Shown here in pieces: positions 6,356 through 13,221 of a DNA stretch of 21,115 nucleotides. The notes under the pieces are model-generated. The model was not told the origin of the DNA and ran no database searches. It saw only the letters and a program-made list of their open reading frames with translations. This DNA comes from Candidatus Paceibacter sp. (GTDB lineage Bacteria; Patescibacteriota; Patescibacteriia; SG8-24; DYFX01). The stretch lies in assembly GCA_020724945.1 (NCBI GenBank), contig DYFX01000008.1:1379-22493 (forward strand), written 5' to 3'. Position 1 is the stretch's first letter. Each line of letters starts with the position of its first letter. Both the position numbers and the translations under genes were made by a program.

Positions 6356-7203
6356 CGTTCGGAGGCGACGAGGACGCGGTCGTCGCCGTGGAGGTCCTTC
6401 AGGACCGCGATGTCGGCGTCCGGCATGAGCGCCGACGCCATGCGACGGAGTTCGGGGAACTGCCCGGGTTCGGCTTCGATCGCCAGGACGGCGGGCCGGC
6501 GCCTCCAGCGCGCGAGCCGCTTGAAGAGCGCGCGGTAATGGCGGAGCCCGTCCGAGCCGGAGACGAGCGCGAGTTTCGGTTCGCGCAGACGCACCTCCGG
6601 CGCCGCTTTCTTCCACGCCGCGGGCGGCAGGTACGGCAAGTTGGCCGCGACGACGGCGTCGCCTTCCGGCTCCGGCGGATTCCGGCGGAAGATGTCCAGC
6701 CTGCCGCCGCGCGCGCGGCGGCCGAGCTTCAGGGCGCGGGCGTTCCGCGCGACGACATCGAGCGCGCGTTTTGAGACATCGTAGAGGACCGCCTTCGTCC
6801 GCGGGAGCTCCGCCGCCAGCGTGAGGCCGATCGCGCCGGAGCCGGCGCCGATGTCGACGATGGTCGCCGCGCCCTTCGGCGCGACGGCGAGGACGGCTTC
6901 GATCAGGAGCTCGGTCTCGGGCCGGGGGATGAGGACATCCTTCGTCACGCGGAACTTCCTGCCGTAGAACCAGCGTTCGCCGACGACATGCGCGAAAGGC
7001 TCATGCCGCGCGCGGCGGGCGACCATCGCGGCGTAGGCCTTGGCCGCCGGCGGGCGTACCGCGTCATCGGCGTGGCCGACGATCCAGGCGGCGTCCTTGC
7101 CGAGCGCGTGCGCCAAGAGCGACTCCGCCTCGCGTCGGGGGTCGGGGACGCGGGCGCGCTTCAGGCGGTCGGTCGCCGAGGAGGCGAGTTCGCGGACGGT
7201 CAT
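6337..7203 (-). CDS. prmC: Peptide chain release factor N5-glutamine methyltransferase
   Basis: The 288-residue protein has the helical N-terminal domain (1-80, with RREAESLLAHALGKD and HEPFAHVVGERWFYGRKFRV), LIPRPETELLIE (91-102), the SAM-binding loop VDIGAGSGAIGLTLA (about 116-130) and the catalytic-site motif AANLPYLPP (about 186-194). PrmC methylates the glutamine of the GGQ loop of RF1/RF2 using SAM. The catalytic motif is NLPY rather than the classical NPPY. Its likely target, prfA, is 1 kb upstream on the same strand. There is no Shine-Dalgarno, and a terminator lies only 18 nt upstream of the ATG, so expression depends on read-through or on a weak, leaderless TAGGCT promoter. Confidence 0.93.
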   Translation of the reverse strand: MTVRELASSATDRLKRARVPDPRREAESLLAHALGKDAAWIVGHADDAVRPPAAKAYAAMVARRARHEPFAHVVGERWFYGRKFRVTKDVLIPRPETELLIEAVLAVAPKGAATIVDIGAGSGAIGLTLAAELPRTKAVLYDVSKRALDVVARNARALKLGRRARGGRLDIFRRNPPEPEGDAVVAANLPYLPPAAWKKAAPEVRLREPKLALVSGSDGLRHYRALFKRLARWRRRPAVLAIEAEPGQFPELRRMASALMPDADIAVLKDLHGDDRVLVASERKRPVA

Positions 7204-7221
7204 ATGCGGACAGCCTACGGG

Positions 7222-7251
7222 AAAAAAAGAAGCTCCGCGAGGGCGGAGCTT
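7222..7251 (-). terminator. Strong minus-strand intrinsic terminator just upstream of prmC
   Basis: Read on the minus strand, AAGCTCCGC and GCGGAGCTT form a 9-bp perfect stem with a 4-nt loop, followed by C and seven T residues. It ends any transcript entering from the right, 18 nt before the prmC ATG. It could be the 3' end of a small RNA or an attenuator for prmC. Confidence 0.9.
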
Positions 7252-7450
7252 GGGGGAAAGGGCGGACCGAAGCGTGTCCCGTTCCGCATGCGCCCATAAC
7301 GCATGCGTCGCGGTTCACGCTCCGGCCCATAAAGGGGTCCAGGAGCCGGCGGGCGAACTCCGCACGGAGGATGCCGATGGGGGGGAGGGTTTGGCATCCA
7401 TCTCGCGCAGGTTCGGCGCCGCCGGTCCCGGACCGAAACGAAGGTTCGTA
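7222..7450 (-). ncRNA. Candidate structured non-coding RNA or prmC attenuator leader (about 230 nt)
   Basis: The 291-bp gap between prmC and the nucleotidyltransferase has a minus-strand promoter at its right end and a strong terminator at its left end. Between them lie several stable hairpins: GGATGCC/GGCATCC (7369-7399) with a C-rich loop; a stem closed by GCTCC/GGAGC (7319-7346); and CGTG/CACG enclosing CGCATGCG/CGCATGCG (7273-7319). No plausible protein fits. It does not match the conserved cores I know for tRNA, tmRNA, RNase P RNA or SRP RNA; 6S RNA cannot be excluded by eye. Existence as a transcript is inferred; the flanking signals and inverted repeats are visible. Confidence 0.55.
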
Positions 7451-7456
7451 CGCAGG

Positions 7457-7485
7457 ACCCTACACGAGATCCTCCGGCTCGTCAA
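7457..7485 (-). promoter_or_regulatory. Promoter driving the candidate ncRNA / prmC leader
   Basis: On the minus strand TTGACG (plus 7480-7485), a 17-nt spacer and TAGGGT (plus 7457-7462) match the pattern of the other promoters here. The -35 lies 10 bp beyond the stop of the upstream nucleotidyltransferase gene. Confidence 0.65.
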
Positions 7486-7494
7486 GGGGGCGCG

Positions 7495-8169
7495 TCAGGA
7501 GGCGAAGCGCGAGCGCGCCGTCGCCAGTTCCTCCGGCGTGCCGATCGGCATCCAGAAGGTGGACTCCAGGACGCGGACAGGAATCTTGTTCAGGTGCTTT
7601 TCGAGCGTGTGCGGCAGGCCGAACTCCCCGGCAGGCGTCATCCCGGGTTCGAGGCCGAAGAACCTGGCGTCGAGCAGGCAGGCGCCGACATAGACCTCCT
7701 TGGAAGGAAGCGTCTCGGCGTCCTTCTGGAAGACGATCCTCTTGAGAAGACCGGCCTCCGTCTCGAGGTGGCTGTAGGGGTTCGGGCTCGGCACGCGGTG
7801 CGCGAGCATGGCGAAGGGTTCCGAGGCGGCGAGACGCTCGAGGTCGGCCTTCGCGTAGAGATCGTCGCCGTTCAGGGCGAGGAACGGCGTCTCGTCGAGG
7901 AAGGGGTGCGCGCGCATCAGCGCGTCGTAGGTGCCGAGGAGCTCGGATTGTCCGACGAAGCGCACCGAAGGCGCGTCCGCGAAATGGGCGCGGATCGCTT
8001 CTCCTTTATAGCCGGTCACGATGATGGTCTCATCGACCGATGCCGGCAGCGCCTCCAGCGTGTGTCGCAGGATCGGCTTGCCGCCGACCTCGAGCAGCGG
8101 CTTGGGCGTCGTGTCGGTCAGCGGGCGCAGGCGGGTGCCGAGCCCCGCGGCGAAGACGACGCACTTCAT
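7495..8169 (-). CDS. NDP-sugar pyrophosphorylase-type nucleotidyltransferase
   Basis: The 224-residue cytosolic protein has the NTP_transferase signature AAGLGTRLRPLT (7-18), the conserved lysine in TPKPLLEVGGKPIL (about 21-34), and the metal-binding aspartates in LALNGDDLY (about 97-105). The C-terminus includes PAGEFGLPHTLEKHL and FWMPIGTPEEL, typical of sugar-1-phosphate nucleotidylyltransferases without the left-handed beta-helix. It activates a sugar-1-phosphate with an NTP; the sugar (glucose, mannose, or an N-acetylmuramate-1-phosphate MurU-like substrate) cannot be told. It follows prfA with a 53-bp gap that holds a dispersed repeat, so it may be co-transcribed with prfA. There is no Shine-Dalgarno. 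Confidence 0.88.
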   Translation of the reverse strand: MKCVVFAAGLGTRLRPLTDTTPKPLLEVGGKPILRHTLEALPASVDETIIVTGYKGEAIRAHFADAPSVRFVGQSELLGTYDALMRAHPFLDETPFLALNGDDLYAKADLERLAASEPFAMLAHRVPSPNPYSHLETEAGLLKRIVFQKDAETLPSKEVYVGACLLDARFFGLEPGMTPAGEFGLPHTLEKHLNKIPVRVLESTFWMPIGTPEELATARSRFAS

Positions 8170-8189
8170 GAAATCATATGACGACAGTC

Positions 8190-8220
8190 GTCCTGAGCGA
8201 GTGAAACGAGTCGAAGGATC
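8190..8220 (+). repeat. Intergenic copy of the TCCTGAGCGA...GTCGAAGGA repeat
   Basis: It begins GTCCTGAGCGAGTGAAACGA and ends GTCGAAGGATC. Both ends match the gyrB-embedded element at 103-133 (which is on the other strand). The ends TCCT/AGGA can pair as a weak hairpin. It fills most of the 53-bp gap between prfA and the nucleotidyltransferase. Confidence 0.7.
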
Positions 8221-8222
8221 CC

Positions 8223-9308
<1,086 letters not shown>

Positions 9309-9314
9309 GGGAAG

Positions 9315-9320
9315 AGTATA
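9315..9320 (-). promoter_or_regulatory. -10 box of a leaderless prfA promoter
   Basis: TATACT on the minus strand lies 6 nt before the prfA ATG, which puts the expected transcription start at the start codon itself. No good -35 is visible; the region upstream is the rpmE terminator. Confidence 0.6.
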
Positions 9321-9336
9321 CCCGAAGATAACCGAA

Positions 9337-9356
9337 AGCCCCGCTCGCGCGGGGCT
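9337..9356 (-). terminator. Terminator after rpmE
   Basis: AGCCCCGC (9337-9344) and GCGGGGCT (9349-9356) form an 8-bp stem with a 4-nt loop. On the minus strand it is followed by TTCGGTT, a poor T tract, so read-through into prfA is possible. Confidence 0.65.
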
Positions 9357-9365
9357 GGGGCGAAG

Positions 9366-9653
9366 CTACTTCTTCGCGGCCTTGGCGGCCTTCTGGGCGA
9401 CGCGCTTGACGGTGCGGGCCTTCTTGCCGGTGGCCTTCGTGCCGACGGCGGCCTTCTTCGTGGTGCGCTCCTGGAACTTCTCGACGCGGCGGGAGGAGTC
9501 GATCAGCTTCTGCTTGCCCGTGTAGAACGGGTGGCAGGCCGAGCAAAGTTCGACATGGATCTCCTTGACGGTCGCGCCGGTCGTGAAGGTGTTGCCGCAG
9601 GCGCAGACGACCTTGGCTTCCGGATAATAGGTCGGGTGGGTTTCCGCTTTCAT
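9366..9653 (-). CDS. rpmE: Ribosomal protein L31, zinc-binding form
   Basis: The 95-residue protein has the L31 core THPTYYPEAKVVCACGNTF (6-24) and VELCSACHPFYTGKQKLID (34-52). The cysteines at 17, 19, 37 and 40 form the zinc-binding (C+) version. A long basic Ala/Lys tail (about 62-95) extends beyond the usual 65-75 residues. L31 joins the subunits by bridging 5S rRNA/L5 and the 30S head. I chose ATG 9653 because the upstream in-frame ATG lies inside the -10 box of the gene's own promoter. The stop is TAG. Confidence 0.95.
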   Translation of the reverse strand: MKAETHPTYYPEAKVVCACGNTFTTGATVKEIHVELCSACHPFYTGKQKLIDSSRRVEKFQERTTKKAAVGTKATGKKARTVKRVAQKAAKAAKK

Positions 9654-9678
9654 AGGGAAGACGATTGAATACCGCCGG

Positions 9679-9707
9679 ATCATAGCAGGGCTTTGCGGAG
9701 TTGGCAA
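9679..9707 (-). promoter_or_regulatory. rpmE promoter, overlapping a divergent promoter
   Basis: On the minus strand TTGCCA (plus 9702-9707), 17-nt spacer and TATGAT (plus 9679-9684). It overlaps the plus-strand promoter at 9693-9721, so RNA polymerase probably cannot occupy both at once. Confidence 0.75.
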
Positions 9708-9721
9708 GAGTGGGCTAGGGT
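9693..9721 (+). promoter_or_regulatory. Promoter of the thioredoxin-like lipoprotein gene
   Basis: TTGCGG (9693-9698), 17-nt spacer, TAGGGT (9716-9721). AAGGAGG at 9731-9737 follows, 4 nt before the ATG. Confidence 0.6.
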
Positions 9722-9741
9722 AGGGGGCGGAAGGAGGCCGT

Positions 9742-10119
9742 ATGCCCCATTTCAGACCCGCCCTTTTCCTCGCGTTCGCGCTCGCCCTGTCCTGCGCCGG
9801 CGCGCCGTCGACCGGCGAGGCCAAGGCCGAACCGGCGCCCCCGGAATCCCTGGCCAAGTGCCTGAAGCGCAAGGGCGTCCGGCTCTTCGGCGCCCACTGG
9901 TGCGGGCCGTGCCACGATCAGCTCGCGCTCTTCGGCAAGGACGCGCCGGATGTGCCCTACACCGACTGCCAGCCGGAGGGGACGCTCGGCAACATCCCCG
10001 AGTGCGACAAGCTCGACATCCACCAGTACCCGACCTGGCGCTTCCCCGACGGCTACAAGGCCCTCGGCGTCCGCAGCCTCAAGTGGCTCTCCGCATCGAG
10101 CGACTGCCCCCTCCGCTAG
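9742..10119 (+). CDS. Thioredoxin-fold lipoprotein
   Basis: The 125-residue protein begins with a signal peptide ending in the lipobox-like ALSC (cysteine 18), then a Pro/Ala/Glu linker, then a compact thioredoxin domain with GAHWCGPCHDQLALFGK (about 50-66; active-site CGPC) and the cis-proline loop IHQYPTWRFPDGYK (about 93-106). Further cysteines precede and follow the active site (in LAKCLKRKG, TDCQPEG, PECDK and the C-terminal SDC). The layout resembles the thioredoxin domain fused to VKOR in other bacteria. A disulfide oxidase, isomerase or reductase outside the membrane is the likely role; redox direction cannot be told. A strong AAGGAGG supports the start. The terminator hairpin overlaps its TAG stop. 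It could help fold the Cys-rich lipoproteins encoded 1.7-2.5 kb downstream. Confidence 0.88.
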   Translation: MPHFRPALFLAFALALSCAGAPSTGEAKAEPAPPESLAKCLKRKGVRLFGAHWCGPCHDQLALFGKDAPDVPYTDCQPEGTLGNIPECDKLDIHQYPTWRFPDGYKALGVRSLKWLSASSDCPLR

Positions 10120-10129
10120 GGGGCTTTTT
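10106..10129 (+). terminator. Terminator overlapping the stop of the thioredoxin-like gene
   Basis: GCCCCCT (10106-10112) and AGGGGGC (10118-10124), 5-nt loop, then TTTTT. The TAG stop at 10117-10119 is partly in the 3' arm. Confidence 0.92.
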
Positions 10130-10139
10130 CGTCCCCGGC

Positions 10140-10168
10140 TTGACACGCCGGAACCTCTCCCTTATAGT
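10140..10168 (+). promoter_or_regulatory. rpsB-tsf promoter
   Basis: Consensus TTGACA (10140-10145), 17-nt spacer, TATAGT (10163-10168), 10 nt after the preceding terminator's T tract. This is one of the best promoters in the window, as expected for ribosomal genes. Confidence 0.85.
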
Positions 10169-10174
10169 ACGCCC

Positions 10175-10275
10175 ATTAATAACCTCACATCTTCCGTTCC
10201 ACTCCTGGCCTCCGGCCCCTTCGGGTACGCCGGCGCCTGCGGAAGAGGTGATAAAAGGAGTATCCATACAACCGT
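10175..10275 (+). promoter_or_regulatory. Structured 5' leader of rpsB, candidate autoregulatory site
   Basis: The leader of about 100 nt holds a long hairpin closed by CTTCCG (10191-10196) and CGGAAG (10240-10245), with inner GC-rich pairing around a CCCTTCGGGTA region. GGAG (10257-10260) follows, but it is 15 nt from the ATG, far for a Shine-Dalgarno. S2 is known to regulate rpsB-tsf through its leader in other bacteria; whether this one does is inferred. Confidence 0.5.
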
Positions 10276-11037
10276 ATGTACACGATTCCCGACCTCGTGG
10301 AGCTCTTGAAGACCGGCGCCCATTTCGGGCACCAGGTCTCCAAGTGGCATCCCAAGATGAAGCCTTTCCTGTTCGGCTCCAGGAACGGCATCCACATCAT
10401 CAACCTCGAAGCCACCGTCACGAAGCTGAAGGAGGCGCTCGACGCGGCGCGCGACATCGTCGCCAAGGGCGGCGTCATCGTCTTCCTGGGCACCAAGCGC
10501 CAGGCCTCCGGCATCGTCGAGAAGTACGCGAAGGAGTGCGGCATGCCGTACATCACCACGCGCTGGCTCGGCGGCACCTTCACCAACTTCCCGGAGATCT
10601 CGAAGCTCATCAAGAAGCTCAACGAGTACCGCGCCAAGCGCGACGCCGGCGGCTTCGACAAGTACACCAAGAAGGAGCGCGTCATCATCGACCGCGAGAT
10701 CGAGGACATGGAGCGCAAGGTCGGCGGCATCGCGCCCCTCACCAAGCTTCCGGAAGCCCTCTATGTCGTCGACGCCAAGCACGAGAAGACGGCCGTCGAG
10801 GAGGCGGGCGACAAGAAGGTCCCGATCTTCGCCCTGCTCGATTCCAACGTGAACCCCGAGGACATCGCCTACGGCATCCCGGCCAACGACGACGCCGTGA
10901 AGTCCATCGAGCTCATCACGCGCCTGATGTCCGAGGCCGTCCTCGAAGGCAAGAAGCTCCGCGAGAAGAACGCCGTCGCCCAGAAGGCCGAGGCCGCGAA
11001 GTCCGCCGACGCCCCCGCGCGCGTCATCACCGCGTAA
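10276..11037 (+). CDS. rpsB: 30S ribosomal protein S2
   Basis: The 253-residue protein has normal length and the full S2 layout: LLKTGAHFGHQVSKWHPKMK (about 10-29), FLFGSRNGIHIINLEATVTK (about 31-50), a KGGVIVFLGTKRQASGIVEK segment, RWLGGTFTNFPEISKLIKKL, RVIIDREIEDMERKVGGI and PIFALLDSNVNPEDIAYGIPANDDA, then a short Lys/Ala tail. S2 binds the back of the 30S subunit and bridges head and body. It is followed by tsf after 53 nt, the classical pair. The start ATG matches family N-termini, although the GGAG upstream is unusually distant. It contains one of only three ACGT sites in the window. Confidence 0.97.
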   Translation: MYTIPDLVELLKTGAHFGHQVSKWHPKMKPFLFGSRNGIHIINLEATVTKLKEALDAARDIVAKGGVIVFLGTKRQASGIVEKYAKECGMPYITTRWLGGTFTNFPEISKLIKKLNEYRAKRDAGGFDKYTKKERVIIDREIEDMERKVGGIAPLTKLPEALYVVDAKHEKTAVEEAGDKKVPIFALLDSNVNPEDIAYGIPANDDAVKSIELITRLMSEAVLEGKKLREKNAVAQKAEAAKSADAPARVITA

Positions 11038-11090
11038 GGCGCCTCGCGCCCGCGCACGCCGCGAACCCCATCCCTTAACCTTCCGTTCCT

Positions 11091-11699
11091 ATGATCGACG
11101 CCAAGACCGTATCCGAACTGCGCGCCATGACCGGCGCCGGCATCGTCGAGTGCAAGAAGGCGCTCGAGGAAGCCGGGGGCGACCTGGCCGCCGCCGCCGA
11201 ACTGCTCCGCAAGAAGGGCATCCTCAAGGCCGGCTCCAAGTCCGACCGCCAGACTTCCGAAGGCCTCGTCTACGCCTACATCCACGGCAACGGCAAGGTC
11301 GGCGCGATGGTCGAGGTCCTCTGCGAGACCGACTTCGTCGCCCGCACCGACGGCTTCAAGGAGCTCTGCCATGCGCTCGCGCTCCAGATCGCCGCGATGA
11401 ACCCGCTCTATGTCTCCGCCGACGCCATCCCGGCCGAGGTGCTCGAGAAGGAGAAGGAGATCTACGCCGAGGAGTTCGCCGGTTCCGGCAAGCCCGCCGA
11501 GATGGTCGCCAAGATCGTCGAAGGCAAGCTCGGAAAGTGGTACGCCGAGATCTGCCTCCTGCACCAGCCGTTCATCAAGGACGAGGACAAGACGGTCGAG
11601 GAAGTCGTCAAGGAGTCCATCGCCAAGATGGGCGAGAACATCCAGGTCAAGCGCTTCACGCGCTACGCCATGGAGTCCCACAACCAGGTCCCCGGCTAA
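11091..11699 (+). CDS. tsf: Elongation factor Ts, short form
   Basis: The 202-residue protein has an N-terminal UBA-like domain (VSELRAMTGAGIVECKKALE, about 7-26), the EF-Tu-contact motif CETDFVART (about 78-86) and a single C-terminal core ending in GENIQVKRFTRYAME. It lacks the second half and coiled coil of the E. coli protein (about 283 residues) and matches the short forms found in chloroplasts, Thermus-like and Patescibacteria lineages. EF-Ts exchanges GDP for GTP on EF-Tu. No Shine-Dalgarno precedes the ATG. A strong terminator follows 6 nt after TAA. Confidence 0.96.
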   Translation: MIDAKTVSELRAMTGAGIVECKKALEEAGGDLAAAAELLRKKGILKAGSKSDRQTSEGLVYAYIHGNGKVGAMVEVLCETDFVARTDGFKELCHALALQIAAMNPLYVSADAIPAEVLEKEKEIYAEEFAGSGKPAEMVAKIVEGKLGKWYAEICLLHQPFIKDEDKTVEEVVKESIAKMGENIQVKRFTRYAMESHNQVPG

Positions 11700-11705
11700 G
11701 ACGCC

Positions 11706-11731
11706 GAAAAACCGCCCACAGGCGGTTTTTC
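11706..11731 (+). terminator. Terminator of the rpsB-tsf operon
   Basis: GAAAAACCGCC (11706-11716) and GGCGGTTTTTC (11721-11731) form an 11-bp perfect stem with CACA loop; it is symmetrical, with A and T tracts on both sides. Confidence 0.92.
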
Positions 11732-11776
11732 GTTTCCGTTGCTATCCTGGGGGAGGACCTTTGACAGGAGGAAGTC

Positions 11777-12463
11777 ATGCGCGCCAACGCCCTGATCCTG
11801 ACCCTCGCGGCGTGGGCCGCCTCATCGTGCGGCGGGAGCCCCAAGACCAAGAGCAACACGCCCAGTGCGGCCGACATCCCGTATGTCGTCACCGTCTGGG
11901 TCCAGGAGGACCCGCGGATGCCCAAGGAGGTCGTCTTCAAGGGATGCGCCGCCTGGAAGGCGAAGAAGGTGACTTGCGTCGAGGCCGTCGAGAAGGCCTT
12001 CGCCGACATCCGCGTCTACGCCGACGACGGCGCCTGCGTGCGGAACGACGACATGGGCACGCCCGACGACCCCTCGGACGACAAGAAGCGCACCACGCTG
12101 GCCTGGGCCTACTCGGGCGGCGACATCAAGATGATGATGGGGTGCCTCAAGCGGAAGGATGGCGTCTACGACGCGCACCAGTTCTCGGCGGTCGTGACCC
12201 ACGAGGTCGGGCATCAGCTCGGCATCTGGAGCCATGTGCCGTACCCGCCCGCCTGCGAGAAGGCCAAGGAGCATCCCTCGGGCCGCAAGGTCTGCGGCGT
12301 CGCCGTCATGAACCCGTACTACGACAAGGATGTCACGGTCGTGACCGAGATCGACGCGCTCGCCTTCGATGTGCGCGACAAGCGCTACTCCGTGCTCTCT
12401 TCGGATGTGCCGCGCAAGGACATCCCCGACTGCGTGTACCACGACCACGACGACCGCCCCTGA
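11777..12463 (+). CDS. Metzincin-like zinc metallopeptidase lipoprotein (copy A)
   Basis: The 228-residue protein has an N-terminal signal peptide with a possible lipobox at ASSC (cysteine 18) and a Ser/Thr/Lys linker. The catalytic consensus HEVGHQLGIWSH (142-153; HExxHxxGxxH) is followed by a Met-turn candidate VAVMNPYY (about 175-182), as in metzincins. Cysteines at 57, 67, 87, 123, 160 and 173 suggest disulfides in the extracytoplasmic domain. It is a probable cell-surface protease; its target is unknown. AGGAGG (11766-11771), 5 nt upstream, fixes the ATG. Its neighbour at 12524 is a paralogue sharing the motif block, spacing and most Cys positions. The terminator hairpin overlaps the stop. 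Confidence 0.85.
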   Translation: MRANALILTLAAWAASSCGGSPKTKSNTPSAADIPYVVTVWVQEDPRMPKEVVFKGCAAWKAKKVTCVEAVEKAFADIRVYADDGACVRNDDMGTPDDPSDDKKRTTLAWAYSGGDIKMMMGCLKRKDGVYDAHQFSAVVTHEVGHQLGIWSHVPYPPACEKAKEHPSGRKVCGVAVMNPYYDKDVTVVTEIDALAFDVRDKRYSVLSSDVPRKDIPDCVYHDHDDRP

Positions 12464-12476
12464 CGGGCGGTCTTTT
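12452..12476 (+). terminator. Terminator between the two metzincin-like genes
   Basis: GACCGCCC (12452-12459) and GGGCGGTC (12465-12472) with a short loop containing the TGA stop, then TTTT. The next -35 box begins only 3 nt later. Confidence 0.9.
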
Positions 12477-12478
12477 CG

Positions 12479-12507
12479 TTGACGCGCGCCGCGCTTCGCG
12501 CTAGCGT
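12479..12507 (+). promoter_or_regulatory. Promoter of the second metzincin-like gene
   Basis: TTGACG (12479-12484), 17-nt spacer, TAGCGT (12502-12507), abutting the preceding terminator. Each paralogue thus appears to be its own transcription unit. Confidence 0.6.
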
Positions 12508-12523
12508 CGGAGCGGAGGCACGC

Positions 12524-13147
12524 ATGACCCGACCGCTCCTGCTCCTTGCCGCCTTCGCCGCCTGCGGCGACGACCTCGCATCCTACGACCTCTACGACGC
12601 CGAGCCGTCGGAGTTCCGCACGCTGACGCTCTGGGTCCAACCGCACGACGAGCTTCCTCCTGACCTCGCGCGCGCCGCCTGCGCGTCCTGGCGTCCGGAA
12701 GGCGTGCTCTGCGAGACGGTGCCCGATCCGTCGGAAGCGCTCGTCCGCATCCACGCCTACGAAGGGGAGTGCGTCGAGCGCGAGGACGGCACCTACGCGC
12801 TCGGCCACGCCACGGTCGGCGGCGGCATCGTGCTGGAGATCGCCTGCCTCCGGAAGTTCGGCGGCACGCCGATTTCGGAAGAGGTCCTCTGGCCGACTGT
12901 CGCCCACGAGGTCGGGCACCAGCTCGGCATCTGGCATCATGTGCCGACCGATTGCGACGATCCGGAAACGCGCACGCACCCCGAGCGCGGCCCCGTCTGC
13001 GGGCCGGCGCTCATGAACCCGATGATGCGGCGCGGCCTCATGGGCATGCTGTATCTCGACCACCTCGCCTACGAGCTGCGCGACCAGGACCTCTCGGTCC
13101 TGCGCCTCGCGCCGCACGAAGGCTGCACCTTCACGGCATCCGACTGA
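12524..13147 (+). CDS. Metzincin-like zinc metallopeptidase lipoprotein (copy B)
   Basis: The 207-residue protein starts at ATG 12524, selected because GGAGG (12514-12518) lies 5 nt upstream and a signal peptide with lipobox FAAC (cysteine 14) follows. An upstream in-frame TTG lies in the promoter. The catalytic block HEVGHQLGIWHH (128-139) and Met-turn PALMNPMM (about 161-168) match copy A. So do the paired cysteines CASW/VLC (53, 63), GEC (83), C108, and the C144-HPERGPVC-159 loop. It has no Ser/Lys linker and is shorter than copy A. It is likely a cell-surface zinc protease. Substrate and role, such as cell contact, scavenging or self-processing, are unknown. Confidence 0.85.
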   Translation: MTRPLLLLAAFAACGDDLASYDLYDAEPSEFRTLTLWVQPHDELPPDLARAACASWRPEGVLCETVPDPSEALVRIHAYEGECVEREDGTYALGHATVGGGIVLEIACLRKFGGTPISEEVLWPTVAHEVGHQLGIWHHVPTDCDDPETRTHPERGPVCGPALMNPMMRRGLMGMLYLDHLAYELRDQDLSVLRLAPHEGCTFTASD

Positions 13148-13177
13148 ATCCCCGTCGCGCGCGCGACGGGGATTTTT
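13147..13177 (+). terminator. Terminator after the metzincin pair
   Basis: AATCCCCGTCGCGC (13147-13160) and GCGCGACGGGGATT (13161-13174) are perfect inverted repeats, followed by a T tract. The hairpin starts within the stop codon. Confidence 0.92.
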
Positions 13178-13184
13178 CATTCAC

Positions 13185-13213
13185 TTCACGCTGAAGGCGC
13201 GCGCGCCTATACT
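13185..13213 (+). promoter_or_regulatory. Promoter of the gap operon
   Basis: TTCACG (13185-13190), 17-nt spacer, TATACT (13208-13213). The ATG at 13222 lies 8 nt after the -10, so the mRNA is probably leaderless. Confidence 0.7.
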
Positions 13214-13221
13214 GTCAGCGT

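Noticed and set aside
7222..7494. tRNA, SRP RNA or tmRNA in the prmC upstream gap
   Set aside because: No T-loop GGTTCGAATCC-type core with a matching acceptor stem, no GGAAGGAAGCAGC-like SRP loop, no tmRNA reading frame with an ALAA-type end.
9654..9872. N-terminal extension of L31
   Set aside because: Would run through its own promoter; no conserved sequence before MKAETHP.
11037..11090. Separate promoter or terminator between rpsB and tsf
   Set aside because: The 53-nt gap holds only GC-rich spacer and a CTTCCGTTCC string that also occurs in the rpsB leader; too short a match to interpret.
12479..12523. TTG start for the second metzincin-like gene
   Set aside because: Lies in the -35 box; ATG 12524 has a Shine-Dalgarno and begins a proper lipoprotein signal peptide.
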